A stretch of DNA of 64,000 nt, from assembly GCA_946902985.2 (NCBI GenBank), contig OX336392.1, positions 16,466,716 to 16,530,715 of the forward strand, given 5' to 3'. A model generated the notes under the pieces. That model was not told the origin of the DNA. It made no database searches and saw nothing but the letters and a program-made list of their open reading frames with translations. This document shows, in pieces, positions 10,379 through 23,552 of this stretch (the first letter of the stretch is position 1; the number at the start of each line of letters is the position of its first letter). The DNA comes from Meconema thalassinum (taxonomy: Eukaryota > Arthropoda > Insecta > Orthoptera > Tettigoniidae). The translations under genes were made by a program, and so were the position numbers.

Positions 10379-13300
10379 CTCAGAATTGGACAAATGTGGT
10401 GGATTTACTAATCGATACAGCTTTTATAAACCAGTGAAAAGAATTGATATATTTGTCAGTAACTAGTCCTTCACTGTTGCTTTAACTTGACTCTCGATTA
10501 TAACAAATACGCACATGGTTGCAGACCACTTATTCAGATCGTTCCAAGTCCATCCAAGTGCTGCAGTTGGGTTTAAGCATTGGCTTAAATGTAAACTGTT
10601 TTGGTTTTCTCAGAGTTGTTTGTGCAGTCAGCTGTTTTAAGACTGTTATGTGTACAAGGAGAAGCAGGGCGCAAACTGCGATTAAACTGAGATTAATCCA
10701 CTAGTGTGGTGGATAACCAGACGATGCAATAAGTGCATTGAATTCATTATGACTTGTTTAAAGAATCTATTATCTCATTTAAGATTTTTGTCAACACATA
10801 CATCAGGCATGATATGATATTGAGCCTAACTGCAATAATGATGTGAATTTTCGTTTTTGTGACATATCCTATGGAGAAGACTCATTGTAGGGGCAGACCA
10901 GTCGCTTGACTGAAAAACATGATGATGATGATCCTATGATCTGCACACCTTCCTGAATAACATAAATGAATAATTCACTTACTTGGAAATTTTCTTTTTT
11001 TAATGTATTCTTCGGATTATCTACAATTTTGATAATTGATAATTTGATAATTGTCCCCGGTATTATCCTAGTATACTGTATTGTGATTGCTTTCTTATGC
11101 AGGTTACTAGCTTTGAACATTTTTTCTTTCTCCTTCTAGAAGGTGACCATAACGTTTTAAAGCCCTCATTTATGTCTTATCTTTTGGTAGTGTTGTAATT
11201 CAAGTTAAAATTCAGAATATTTATAGATGCCTTCTAATTTCAAACGGTATGAAATGAAAATTCCATTGAATAATACAGTTACTGTAATTTGAGAAATACA
11301 TTTCAAATGTTTCTGTTTCTCATGCTTCAAGGGTGTGGTAAGTACCATCTTTATATATAAGATAAAATGTATTAATGTTTCTTCACTGAAAGATTAGACT
11401 TGTTTAACATTATGCTTGGACTACTTTTCTGAATGAAATTGAATCTACTAAGACAGTGGAAAGGAAATACAAGCAGATTTGTTGGGTGCCTTAATGAAAC
11501 TAAATTAAACATTGACTATAGTAAAGATGATGTCAATAGACCAGAGGACGAGACTAAAATTGTTTGACCTGCACCGCTTGTTAAGTAGCCTACAATATCT
11601 TGATCATGAATTTAAATAAGAGATCCATCATTCACCAGAACTCTTCAGAAAATAATAAGGAAATAAGTCTCTTCACTGGACAGGAAAAAAGGATACAAAC
11701 ATGGAGAACATATAGGCAGGGAAAACTTAAAGAAATTTGCATAAAATGAACAATGACAATCTCCACAGCTGGACACACCACTTTTTTCAGAGGTGGGCAT
11801 CCATACCATCAATCCAGTCAATAGCTCTTGAATGCTATAGTCGCATTTTCATATCTCAATCCCATCCAGACTTTTCCTCTGTCACTCAAAATAGTGCATA
11901 GCAGCAAGATCGCTTGTTGTGAGGTGGATAGTGTAGGATGGAATAAAAACCAGACAAGTAGGAACACGCAGGACGAACATGGAATGAGAAAAGAACTTTT
12001 ACTTCTGGCAGTCACGCACACAACAAATCTTCAAGGATTTTTTTGAAGAGAGAAGAGGAAAGAGTCAAATGCATTGTTAAATGTAGAGGTACCATTCAAA
12101 TTCCTGTTTTTGTAACAGTCTCTCAATGGTCATCTCTCCTCAGAATTTTGTAGCCTTTTTCAATATTTAAAAAATACTGCTTTATTTTGAGAGATTTTAT
12201 TATCAACCAGTAAATGTAATGTTGTGATTAGTAAAAATACCTCAGCTTGTTCTCTTGAGCGAGACACTTGGTTTGGAACCTAACTATGATTGAGTGCTCC
12301 GGCTCTGATGGGGACACTTCCAATTATAGTAGTGACTTAGGCTTAATATGGAAATCTGTGTAAGAATGACAAACTACAAGGACATGTTAGGAGGTGTTTT
12401 GTGTGAAGAAATTGAATATTATATCTCTCTTTATACTGTGTATGTTTCCTGCCCTTGTTATAGTTATTCTATTATTCTTTCCTCCCTCAGTGGAGCAATA
12501 CTTGGATCAGACATTTTGACTGTTTCCTGTTGCATTGTTATAATATTGGTTAATAGATCAGCCTACTAATGTTTGTAATCACTATAGTGACTGTTGTTAA
12601 CAGTCCAGTAAGACCTGAAAATGCTGGACCTCATACATTCTGGGCACTGCTGGTATTTTCTTTCCATTGTAAACCAAAGAGCTTTCTTATTGCATATTAA
12701 ACACCCTGAAATCTCTCATAGAAGAGAAATGGTTGGTTTTAATGGATTTTTCTATAGCTTTGTTACATAAATCAGGGCAAGCCAAAACTCCACAATCTTC
12801 CTACAATTTATAACCTTTAATAGGCAAAGACCCTTATATTTAGTTCATCCACTGCCATAGCTCAGATCGTAAGAAGCAAATGAACAAGGATATCCAAGAG
12901 TTCATCCTGTGTGCTGATGACAATTCCAAACATGGTTTCTGTATAGTTTCTCCACACTCGCAACACGATGATACTAGACTCTATTTTAAGCTCTAGTAGC
13001 AATTAATTACAAATGCAGTACGCTATAGGATATCACATTAATACAGGTTACAACAGAGACAGTACACAGGATTTACATGCACAAAACTTGGTACTTTAGT
13101 GCATAAAGTGCACATGTGGGTGAGTTTGAATCTCCCAATGGATATACTTGAACTGGTTTTCTGTGGTTAGTCCATTGTAACTCGAGGGACATGCTGGGAT
13201 TGTGACCAAGCCATGGGTCACTCCTTTTCAGTCCTAACTGCAGGGTTAATTGGATATTAGTCATATTAGAAGCAGAACATGCGGATACAAACAGAGTTTA

Positions 13301-13930
13301 TCAGAATAATGTCCCAATCACCTAAGTGCAGTTGTAACAAAACTAGAGCTCACATGACAGTTTTGTGTAACATTGGTTACACTGTGCAAGCAAATGCTGC
13401 AACATTGGCACAATGACTGCTATATGCTATTCTCCTATTCTGCTATTCTGCTTTGTAAATTTACATTTTAATTGGGTTCTAAATTCCCTATATTGTTTCT
13501 TCTTTGAAATGCCAATGACTAGTAAGTGCTAATACAAGCACGGTCATGTTAATGTAACTGACTAGCTCTTTGTACCCGTTGTTGATGGGCGTTCTAAGAG
13601 TCGGGAGACTGGTGACTGGAGTTAGCTTAGTTATGACTAAACCGTTGGACCTTGTTTGACCAACACCCGTATAATTACGCAATTTGCACCCAGTACATTG
13701 TTCTGCTTAGAATTAGGTACTGAAAGGAAGACCAATTGGGGTGACAAAAATAAACACTAAACAGCTGGTAAAAGAAATAAACTATAGACTGCATGCAAAT
13801 TCTGAAAGGATCAAGCTTTTTTTTTTAGAAATATTTGTTGGCTGTTGACCTTTTTAGACATGTAGCCAACTGCAATTTAATTTATATTTCCGGGCATTAT
13901 CTGTTTAGATATGATGAGGAAAGATGATTG
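10379..13930. other. 3.5-kb stretch without a recognisable gene
   Basis: Moderately AT-rich, with no ORF of recognisable family, no tandem arrays and no clear TIRs. Short ORFs of up to 83 codons look random. It could be intron of the gene represented at 3957-4148, but nothing in the sequence proves it. Confidence 0.4.
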
Positions 13931-13932
13931 TA

Positions 13933-15626
13933 CTGTATTTCCTCGCATAATCGTCGCCACCACGTAATCGTCGCACCCCACTTTTCAAACACTAAAATAG
14001 GTTTATAAAATTTCATCGCATAATCGTCGCATAGCATGTTCGTATTTGTGCGCCAGTCAGTTGCACACGCTGCCGCGACTTTATAACCTGGCGCGACTTT
14101 GTCAGACGAAAAATATCTCGTCTTTATGCTTGCGGGCAATGAACTGTGACGCGAGCGGCAAGCTTCGTCACTTAGCACATTCCGCGAGCGTATAATCTGG
14201 CGTGATCTTGTCAGGAGAAAGTAATCTTGTCTTTATGCCTGCCGGCTATGAACCGCGACGCAAACGGCCAGCGCACATTCCGCGAGCGTATAATCTGGCG
14301 TGATCTTGTCAGGAGAAAGTAATCTTGTCTTTATGCCTGCCGGCTATGAACCGCGACGCAAACGGCCAGCGCACATTCCGCGAGCGTATAATCTGGCGTG
14401 ATCTTGTCAGGAGAAAGTAATCTTGTCTTTATGCCTGCCGGCTATGAACCGCGACGCAAACGGCCAGCGCACATTCCGCGAGCGTATAGGCCTAATCTGG
14501 CGTGGTCTTGTCAGGAGAAAGTAACCTCATCTTTAAGCCTGCTGGCTATGAACCGCGACGCGAACGGCCAACGCACATTCCACGAGTTTATAGGCCTAAT
14601 CTGGCGTGATCATGTCAGCAAAAAGTAATCTCATCTTTAGACCTGTGGCCTATGAACTGTGACGCGAGCGGCCAGCGCACATTCCGCGAGCGTATAGGCC
14701 TAATCTGGCGTGATCTTGTCAGGAGAAAGTAATATCGTATTTATGCCTGCGGGCTATGAACCACGACGCGAATGGTCAGCGCACATTTCGCGAGCTTATA
14801 GGCCTAATCTGGCGTGATCATGTCAGCAAAAAGTAATCTCATCTTTAGACCTGCGGCCTATGAACTGAGACGCGAGCGGCCAGCGCACATTCCGCGAGCG
14901 TATAGGCCTAATCTGGCGTGATCTTGTCAGGAGAAAGTAATATCTTATTTATGCCTGCGGGCTATGAACCGCGACGCGAATGGTCAGCGCACATTCCGCG
15001 CGAGCTTATAGGCCTAATCTGGCGTGATCTTGTCAGCAGAAAGTACTCTCGTCTTTATGCCTGCGGGCTATGAACTGTGACGCGAACGACCAGCGCACAT
15101 TCCGCGAGCTTATAGGCCTAATTTGGCGTGATCCTGCCAGGAGAAAGTAATATCGTATTTATGCCTGCCGGCTATGAACCGCGACGCGAACGGCCAGCGC
15201 ACATTCCGCGAGTTTATAGGCCTAATCTGGCGAGATCTTGACAGCAGAAAGTAATTCGTCTCTATGCCTGCGGGCTATGAACTGTGACGCGAACGGCCAG
15301 CGCACATTCCGCGAGTTTATAGGCCTAATCTGGCGTGATCTTGTCAGGAGAAAGTAATCTCGTCTTTATGCCTGCGGGCTATGAACCACGACGCGAATGG
15401 CCAGCTTCGTCAGCACATTCCGCGAGCGTTAACCTGTCGTGACCTTGTTAAAAGAAAGAACCCTGTCTGACTGCGGGCTATGACTCACGCGAATGACTGG
15501 CCCATGCAGCAAATAATGATACAGTATATTCTTTGAAATTAAATATTCTTCGCATAATCGTCGCACCCTGCTTTTTTTCACGAAATTTTGGCAAAAAAAG
15601 TGCGACGATTATGCGAGGAAATACGG
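13933..15626. mobile_element. TIR element (TA target) filled with a minisatellite
   Basis: Ends match as inverted repeats of about 25 bp: left CTGTATTTCCTCGCATAATC..., right (complement) CCGTATTTCCTCGCATAATC.... Each end abuts a TA dinucleotide, as expected of Tc1/mariner-pogo superfamily insertions. The block gcataatcgtcgca recurs about three times near the left end and again inside the right end, where it forms a hairpin with the TIR. No transposase is encoded, so it is non-autonomous. Superfamily assignment rests on the TA and TIR only. Confidence 0.65.
14080..15460. repeat. minisatellite, period ~97-110 bp, about 13 copies
   Basis: Units contain ttccgcgagcgtata, ctggcgtgatcttgtcag, gagaaagtaatct and gctatgaaccgcgacgc. 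Three consecutive units at 14182-14475 are essentially identical at about 97 bp. Later units gain a taggcctaa insert and diverge. This shows a recent local expansion at the left side of an older array. Confidence 0.85.
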
Positions 15627-15628
15627 TA

Positions 15629-17220
15629 TGTATATATTTTATCACAAAAATTGAATGGGCTTACAAATAAAGACGGCACACACATCCATGCCCGTGACCG
15701 AATTCGAACAAGCAGCCGAGCTAAAAATCAACCCTTTACCACTGACCACGCTAGCAAGCAAAAAGAAAAAAGACTAAGTAAGGTGCTTCAATGGGATACA
15801 TGTACTCATATGTCAATCTATTTCACCTCCACATGTTATGATGTGATGTGTTGACTGACGGCGAGTCATGAGCCCATCCCATAAAACCAGTTTGTCTGTG
15901 AGGAAAGGAAGTGATGCGAGATTGTACAAATGTGTTACTTCCTTTGACAGATTTTCACATTTGTCTCAGTAAGGGTTCATCCATCTTAAATATTTATTTA
16001 ATCTTATGGTGAATGTAAATAAACATGTGTACACAATATCCAAACATTAAAATCCATATTCTGAAGCCATCTGATAACATGAGAGGGTTCCCGGGGTATG
16101 AATACAGAGGGCAGCATTGCTTCTCGAGAGCAAAGTCACACGTTGCTGAACTGATCCTGATCCATCCCCACTTGTGCCAAGTCCTAAGCCAGTATGAGAC
16201 AGCACCAAGGAGTGGATGTGTGCTTGCATTGTTTTTGTAGACCCCTCATTCTTCCAACTTTGGTTCAAATCAAACCCTTCCACAAACAGTTTGCCTGCAG
16301 TGACACATGCTGGTCTCCTCAATATCTTAAATATTATTAGCTGGAATGTTCGCAATTAAATTTCCTCACTCCACGATGGGTGTGAAGCGATTGACTTCTT
16401 ACAGGCTTCATTGAGACACATGCATCAAAACTGTGTTCTGACATCCATGTCAGTACATGTCACCTCACAATACTGTTTTCTCAGATCAGCAAGTGAATCA
16501 TCTGGCATTGTCATGTCAAGAGAAAGATGCAGGCTGCGCAATTGATTTACTGCTGCAATTTGAGGTTTCCTGTTAACCCTCTCGCCCCTTTTAATTCATT
16601 CGTAGCCTAGTTTTATTTTAGGGGTGCCTTCTACTTACGAATTTTCATGCCATTTGTCATTTGCTCCAACCCCATAACAAACCGACAAAAAACAAACTGG
16701 GGATATTTATTTGGTCACTGTACACCTCATCTGGAAAAAAAAGTCCAAAATTTCCAAATGTTCAGACAGAAAGCTTACTTTATTTATGGAGATGGCATGT
16801 CTTTAGCGCATCCTTTACACTAGCTCTGAAACACCTGAACATTAAACTGGATGCTTCAGTACAAAGGTTACCACTCTGTGAGGTCTTTTTTGTTTTAGAC
16901 ATTTCACATCCTTTGGATTATAGCTCTTGTGCTGTATCGTGGACCTAACTTCATTGTTTATTCGTAAATGTACAGTGTGAAAAATGAGCAATTGCTTGTA
17001 TTGGCTTTTTAATCGTGCAGGATGTACTTTGTCTATAAATGGAAGATAGGCTTCGGTTGTTAGTTACTTGGACAATTTAGGTTCTTGCATTTCTTCCTTT
17101 GCCCCCTTCATGTGCTAATACATTTTTGTAACACACTAGATAGTTTTACTTGAGATAATTCTCTACATTTGGATGAAAAACTGTGTCATTCTGATTGTTG
17201 CAAAAGTCTTGCGTTCTTCA
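15629..17220. other. non-coding stretch with one possible tRNA-like head
   Basis: On the minus strand, 15696-15762 has a tRNA-like arrangement: tggtcagtggtaaagg as a possible A box and a ttgttcgaattcgg B-box match about 35 nt later. This may be a decayed SINE head. Nothing else recognisable lies in the remaining 1.5 kb. Confidence 0.35.
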
Positions 17221-17487
17221 TTAACCCTTAGCACTCACGCGGCGGGGGAGCCCCGACAACGAAAATATCTCCCATAGATCCGTTGTCGGGTCACACCTGA
17301 CATCGATTTGATCCGCCTATAACTTCGCTGTCGTGGTACACCCAACAAAATATCAACAATACTGGGCTTCTCCCATCTTCTGGCGATACTATGCACTACC
17401 GTTACGCTATATTCTCTTTGGAAACAAGCCGTATGGAGAGGTATTTTGAAGGCCATGCAAGTTTGAAATGAATTGTTGCGTAGCAAC

Positions 17488-17703
17488 ATGGCGACGTTAG
17501 AAGATCGCGAGAAGCAAATAACGGGATATTTGGATGAAAGTGATGTTGATTTTAGCGATAGTGGAACTGATACTGAATTAAGTGGTGCGGAAGATCACGC
17601 AGAATTAGATGGTGTTAGTGAATTTAGTGACGAAGAGTTCGTTTATGATGAAACATTTCGTAATGACAGTGCTGGTACTTCGAATGATGGTCGCTTATGG
17701 AGT
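17488..17703 (+). pseudogene. N-terminal fragment of a piggyBac-type transposase
   Basis: From ATG at 17488 the frame reads MATLEDREKQITGYLDES and continues very acidic and Ser/Asp/Glu-rich (DSGTDTELSGAEDHAEL, FSDEEF). This is the usual character of piggyBac transposase N-termini ahead of the DDD domain. The frame is cut where the nested inverted repeat begins at 17703. An upstream in-frame ATG at 17473 would add five residues; I chose the inner one because the protein-like run begins there. Family assignment leans on the surrounding TIR/TTAA ends as much as on the peptide. Confidence 0.5.
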
Positions 17704-19778
17704 TCAGGTGGTACGGATATTTTTTTTCTCGAAATGTGATTTTTTATCATTTCAAATGATCTTGTCGACTTCGTCGTTATGGTTGGGGTCCATCGTTATG
17801 CGTTACGGAGACGGACGTGACATCATGCAGCTGCGCGGGAAGTGACGTCGTGCAGCTGCGCGGGAACGTGACGTCATGCTCACGCGGGGAGCGAGAAGCA
17901 GACGCTAATGATTATTGGAGTCTGTTGAAAGAGGCCTGGCGTCGAGCGACCTGGGGCTTTGAGCGAAGCGAACACAAGAATACAGGGTGACTTCTAAAGA
18001 GATATACAAGATGCCATATAAGAATACAGGGTGCCTCCTAAAGAGGTGTGCAGGATGTCAGAGCAAAGCATCGAACCAGTCCCAATATTCCATCCCTACT
18101 CTCACTCAAAAAAATTGCACCCTTCCCCCCCTCCCTCTACTGTTCAGCCAGCCACTGCTCGCTCCCAGGTTCTACAACTCATCTCCCAACTCTCTACCGT
18201 TACACTAGTCTAGCCAGATCGAACACAGGCCTGCCTGGGGCAAAAAACACTCCTTTTCAGAGAAATAACAACTCCGCAACAAGCTTCACGAAAACCCAAA
18301 TTAAAATCGAAAATTACATTCTACAAACGCCAAATTCAGTCAACTTCCCTCATTTCAGTTACTCTATACTTTAAACAGACACAGAAGGCATAGTCATGAC
18401 TCCTTCATAGAGTAGGCTATTGTCTAATCATGTTCACCTCTCCTTCACCTTTACCATAAATTTCATAAACGCTATTTAAAAATCAGAAACTCAATCCACA
18501 AATCTGTAAATCAGTATTCTTCCCTTATTTCAGATACACTATTCATTAAACAAGCATATAAGGCATAGTCATGACCCCTTCATGGAGTAGGCTATTGTCT
18601 AAATCTGGACACTCATACTACATCCTTACACTAATTCAAATTTACGGCCAAATGATCCTTCTGACAGGGAGGCAAAGGTTTCCACCGGCTTGCCTGGGAT
18701 GATGGGCCACAAAACCGCTATCAAAAAGTACACAATTTACGCTTTATTCAACCAAACACATCTCTAATACAAGTACAAGAAATACGTTTCTTCCCGTGAC
18801 CCTTAAAGAGGTGCCCGCACGGGAAGCCTAAGTTAATGGGTAATGCAGTCTGTTGAAAGAGCCCTCCTGAGCCTTTCTAAATGTGTAGCATTTGTAGCAT
18901 GCGTCATTTGAAATGATACAACGTCTAGTCTTCCAGACTAACTGTGATTTTTTTACATCAATTATGGGTAAATTGAGGGTGCTGATCACGAATATACTAT
19001 TAGTTTTGCACCCACGCCTAACGGCCTTGAGGGACGAGGGTTCGATTCCCCTCCCAGGTACTCGGTCATAAATTCGAATTTGCGGCGTGTGTAACCCGGG
19101 AAGTTACGGTATTGTGTTCATAAAAATAGCATGGAGACGTTTCTTACATAGGCTGTGCGAAAAGTCACACTTAACGCCCTTGAGGGTTGAGGGTTCGATT
19201 CCTCTCGCAGGTACCAAGTCATAAATTGGAATTTGCGATGAATGACCTGGATTAGTATTGACTAGGCGGATCCATAATAAAAGGGTAATTATTTATATAA
19301 TCATATATTATCGACACAATACCGTTCCGATCCGGGCCAGAGATCGCGAATTCGATTATTCCACTGAGTACTTGGGAGGGGAACCGAACTCCGACATTCA
19401 AGGGCACTACGGATGACTTTTCGCATATCCGAAGTAAGAAACGTTTTCATATCGACGCAAATTCGAATTTATGACTTTGTACCTGTGAGGGGAATCGAAC
19501 CCTCAACCCTCAAGAGCGTTAGGTGTGACTTTTCGCACAGCCAATGTAAGAAATGTCTCCATACTATTTTTATGAAGACAACACCGTAACTTTCCGGGTT
19601 ACACGCTGCAAATTCGAATTTATGACTTAGTACCTGGGAGGGGAATCGAACCCTCGTCCCTTGAGGGCGATAGGTGAGGGTGCAAAACTAATAGTATAAT
19701 CATGATCAGCACCCTCAATTTACCCATAATTGATGTAAAAAAATCACATTTCGAGAAAAAATATCCGTACCACCTGAA
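17703..19778. mobile_element. nested foldback element inside the piggyBac-like copy
   Basis: The ends 17703-17746 and 19735-19778 are inverted copies (ttcaggtggtacggatattt, then a T run, then ctcgaaatgtgatttttt). Inside, a second inverted pair (atcatttcaaatgat near 17747 and its near-complement near 18906) brackets a further insert of about 1.2 kb. Within that insert, gtgacgtc...gcagctgcgcgggaa repeats about three times at 17816-17880, and a ~50-bp segment near 17972 and 18023 is duplicated. Insertion order is inferred from nesting only. Confidence 0.5.
18943..19752. repeat. imperfect palindrome of ~150-bp units, each with a Pol III B-box-like motif
   Basis: The left arm holds two direct units and the right arm three inverted ones. 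Each unit has ataaattcgaatttgcg, a cttac...gcgaaaagtca block and ggttcgattcccctc. The last contains a match to the tRNA B box GGTTCGANNCC; one unit reads GGTTCGGTTCC. No A box at a suitable spacing was seen, so Pol III promoter function is unproven. Transcribed RNA could fold into a ~300-bp hairpin. Confidence 0.6.
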
Positions 19779-20031
19779 GTTTATAAGTGCCGCCAGTTCA
19801 GAAGGTTATGCAATTACCGCTAATTACAGGTACATCCTGAGTGTAAAATACAGGACACTGTACCTGATAGGTTGCATTATGTTATAGTTCATTGTAGTAG
19901 TTAATTGTATTGTATTATATTACATTAACCTATTAAATATACATCGCAAACATACATGGTCTGATGACCGGCCACAAGCCTGGAGCTGAAGAGGAAACCC
20001 TGTTCACAAATAATGGAGTGCTAAGGGTTAT

Positions 20032-21730
20032 TCATACCAATATACTGTATTCTTCATTTGAGTTACGGTAGTACTGGAGCTTTGTCCATTCCCTGATGTT
20101 TATTTCCTTCTCATTCTCCATTAGTTCCTGCCATTTGTTGATTTTTATCTCATTTGTTGTTGCCCACATTTCAAGACTTTCAATTTTAATTGTGTATAAA
20201 TGGCTATTCAACTTTCAGAAATGCTTCATGTTTTGGTTGGTATCCAGTTAACTTCATCTGAGGCAAGTCCTCGCACAGATTTGTGTGTGTGATAATCTAT
20301 CTTAAGTGTATTCTCATTATAGTGTTGATTTAGTTTTTTGTCTTACTTTTGTTTTCACGGACATTGAACACTTGTATCCCTTTTTAGTTGGTGGTACTCT
20401 TTTTTTTAACTGAACTTATACAAAAATAATTACTATTCATTCAACCATTGTCATGGTTCACATTCTTTGTCACAATTGTGCTGAGATGATAGTATCAGTG
20501 GTGTGAGCATTTTATTTGTAGGGGGAAATAAAGGGTTGGGTAGGATGTGTGTGGAACATCCTACATTTCTAATATAATTTATAACATCTGAAGAATAGTA
20601 TTACAGTATTTATAAAGTTGATAAAATTATTCATTTTTCATACTTAAAACCTGAAAAGAATGTTGAATTAGACATACAAACAGCAGTATGTCTGGTATAT
20701 CATTGGGAAAAATAACAGAAATCCAAAAGCAATATCTTTGATGAACTGAGTCATCCAGCATGTGTTTCCTTGTTTTGTGAAGTGATCATTTCTTTCCTCC
20801 TTCTCCTCCATTATTCCTTCACAAACATGGATGGAGGTGTTCTCCATTCTGTAGAATTAGTCTGTCTGTGTGTCTGTCACATGTTAGAGGAATGTATGTT
20901 CAGAAAACAGAAATTGACACCCATAATTCCCTTTTGGCAACTTACAAGGATTGGTGCCAGCTTGTTCACAGCTTAGTGGAGACTAGTTGCAGCTGGAGTG
21001 CAGAATTGCAGGTGATTTTCTGCCACCAACCATTATTATTATTATTATTATTATTATTACTACCATCATCATCATTATTATTATTATTAATTTTTATGCA
21101 TGTATTTTTTTAAACAAATTCTCTCCTTAATTTTTTGTTTACTTAGCAGATCCTTTATCTGTTGTATGCTGGTGAAAGAGTAGTGTATAAATAGTTAGTT
21201 GGTTTTAATTCATGACCTCTTTTCTGGTTTCACTGCGAATTGATTCAGTCTCTTTTCTAGTTTCCACCTGGTGCATGTACTGTAAAACAATGGCATTTCA
21301 GGTGAAATATCTGCTTTCACGGTCAAGTTTTTAAATTCAGGCAAATCTTCTAGGTTTATGTCATGTTTGTTGTGGGGTTTGGACCAGGTGTACCAAGTTA
21401 GGGTCATCAGCAGGCTTTTGGTGCATCTAGTTTGGACCCTGCTGGGATAGTGAACATCCCATGTATGAAGCACATTGTAATACTTTAGCTCGGGAAACTA
21501 AGAACTCCTTCAACATTAACTCTTCCCTATAGAGACACCAAAAGATGAATACCCAGCAACTCATACCTTAGGGATTATATAAGCACGTTTAGTGAATCTT
21601 GTCATTTGCAGAAACTATAAAAGTCTAGATATTTTATATTACACAGAATGTGTTAACATGTTCAGTCCTTGCTGCAATTCTATTCTTTGGAGCTGTATCG
21701 GCCATCAGAACCTCCTTAAGAATGAATTGC
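20032..21730. other. non-coding stretch with an (ATT)n microsatellite
   Basis: An (att)n run lies at about 21031-21091. The rest is AT-rich with short chance ORFs. No gene or element recognised. Confidence 0.4.
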
Positions 21731-21878
21731 TTTCTTGCAGTAATCTTTTTGACTCATAGAGTCACCCATTTTTCCATATTGACTTGCTATAATAATCAAA
21801 AGATTTCCTTAGTTCCGCCTCATCAATACAATTTATTCAAATTCTTGTGATATAATCACATTTCACTTAATTTACACC

Positions 21879-21919
21879 GGTACCTGTTTCGATGCCTAAT
21901 TGCATTGGCATCATCGGCC
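21879..21919 (-). ncRNA. hammerhead-like motif, left PLTR copy
   Basis: Inverted counterpart of the motif at 23512-23552, with a slightly different stem-II loop (ccaatgcaattagg versus ccaatgcaaatagg). Core order: CCGATGA, stem II, GAAAC, then AGGTA. Confidence 0.45.
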
Positions 21920-22499
21920 TTTCAATGTATTGGCAGCACTTAAAAAACACTTTGTACATTGGATGTGATAAAATGTTACCATAAAAACACACTCAAATCA
22001 CTTATACACTAAATCACTTGAAAAGTTTTTTAAGAAGTTTAAAAAAAATTATCGTAGGCACTAATTACAAAACCCTTGAAGGTTTTAATTTTCTTTCTTG
22101 AGGTTTTCAAAATTCAGTTCCTGATGTTATCTCCAAAATTTATGGTCAAGGGTTTCAATTCCCAACTGGAAAGAAATGACGCTAAGAGTAAGAAAATTTG
22201 GATAATAGAATGAAAAGAATTTGGAAAAGTATCCTTACTTATTTGCAAACCTTGCGTAATTTGCGGCAAGAGTCGAACAGAGCCGTGTTGTGCTAGATGG
22301 AGACTGTGCTACACTGAGTTGGGATGCCAGCGCAGGAAGTAGCAAGCGAGACTGTACGAGGTAGGGGAAGTGAGGGGTTAGCTAACTATGGCCTACTGTG
22401 CGGCGAGAACTAATGTTAGGGGGAGTGGGATGGTACGCTGGAAAATATGTGGCTTTTACTTACTTCAATGCCAAAACACATAGTGTTTGAAAATTTTTA

Positions 22500-22930
22500 A
22501 AAAGTGTGGTCTAAAAATAGCCTACAAAACATCCAACACCAATGCTAATATTTTCTTTAATACTAAAAAATTAAACCATACAAATAAATTCAACAAGTCA
22601 GGTGTATATATATGTTAAAATGTTCAAAATGTGATGCTAATTATTGTGTACAATCGGGGAGATCGTTTGCAACAAGATACGGTGAGCATTTTAATGCCAT
22701 TAAGTACAACAAATTTTCCGCCATGGCGAATCACATGGAAGATTTCAGACATGCTTTCACAGATATCAATTATGACATGGAAATCCTACATTACGCAAGT
22801 AAGGGAACTAAAATGAACATTTTGGAAGAAATCTAAATAGATTCAATCCAAAGAACAGCTCCCTTAACGAATCTTAATGAGATTAATTTTGAAAACAATA
22901 ACGTACTTTATGAAACAGTAAGTAATTATA
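22500..22930 (+). pseudogene. GIY-YIG endonuclease fragment of a Penelope-like element
   Basis: The recognisable frame (22612-22836) includes CSKCDANYCVQSGRSFATRY and HMEDFRHAFTDI, then ILHYASKGTKMNILEEI. It aligns with the C-terminal GIY-YIG region of the 816-aa PLE protein in this window (CQDTDCQANYIGQSGRR..., CDAGHSFTNI, IIHHESKGRALDIKEAI). The conserved YIG reads YCV and the frame ends early at 22836. No RT domain is present. The endonuclease would have nicked target DNA to prime reverse transcription; this fragment cannot. Confidence 0.75.
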
Positions 22931-23511
22931 GAACGAAATACAAACCACCCTAGAAATAGTCCATAATAGTTGATTGTTTTTCCAACGTACCATACCCCTC
23001 CCCCACACCCCCTAACATTAGTTCTCGCCGCACAGTAGGCCATAGTTAGCTAACCCCTCACTTCCCCTACCTCGTACAGTCTCGCTTGCTACTTCCTGCG
23101 CTGGCATCCCAACTCAGTGTAGCACAGTCACCATCTAGCACAACACGGCTCTGTTCGACTCTTGCCGCAAATTACGCAAGGTTTGCAAATAAGTAAGGAT
23201 ACTTTTCCAAATTCTTTTCATTCTATTATTCAAATTTTCTTACTCTTAGCGTCATTTCTTTCCAGTTGGGAATTGAAACCCTTGACCATAAATTTCGGAG
23301 ATAACATCAGGAACTGAATTTTGAAAACCTCAAGAAAGAAAATTAAAACCTTCAAGGGTTTTGTAATTAGTGCCTACGATAATTTTTTTTTAACTTCTTA
23401 AAAAACTTTTAAAGTGATTTAGTGTATAAGTGATTTGAGTGTGTTTTTATGGTAACATTTTATCACATCCAATGTACAAAGTGTTTTTTAAGTGCTGCCA
23501 ATACATTGAAA

Positions 23512-23552
23512 GGCCGATGATGCCAATGCAAATAGGCATCGAAACAGGTACC
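23512..23552 (+). ncRNA. hammerhead-like motif, right PLTR copy
   Basis: CCGATGA (a U4-to-C variant of CUGANGA) is followed by a strong stem II, TGCC...GGCA, and GAAAC. Then AG and GTA give a two-base-pair stem III (A-U, C-G) with a 2-nt loop, and the cleavage triplet GUA. Stem I is only GG/CC. The layout is the same as in the 44.5-kb PLE, but the U4 change probably weakens activity. Confidence 0.5.

Larger units (their letters stand above)
17225..20027 (+). mobile_element. decayed piggyBac-like element interrupted by nested repeats
   Basis: A 12-bp TIR CCCTTAGCACTC lies at 17225-17236, next to TTAA at 17221-17224. Its complement GAGTGCTAAGGG lies at 20016-20027, followed by TTAT, a one-base departure from TTAA. 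TTAA targets and CCC-starting ends are piggyBac hallmarks. A transposase N-terminal fragment lies at 17488-17703. The centre is replaced by nested repeats (17703-19778). No catalytic domain remains. Confidence 0.65.

Noticed and set aside
18943..19752. Cluster of tRNA genes
   Set aside because: B-box-like motifs are present, but no cloverleaf, A box or anticodon arm can be formed around them.
22612..22836. Independent small host protein of 74 aa
   Set aside because: It lies between inverted PLTRs and aligns to the C-terminus of the PLE protein.
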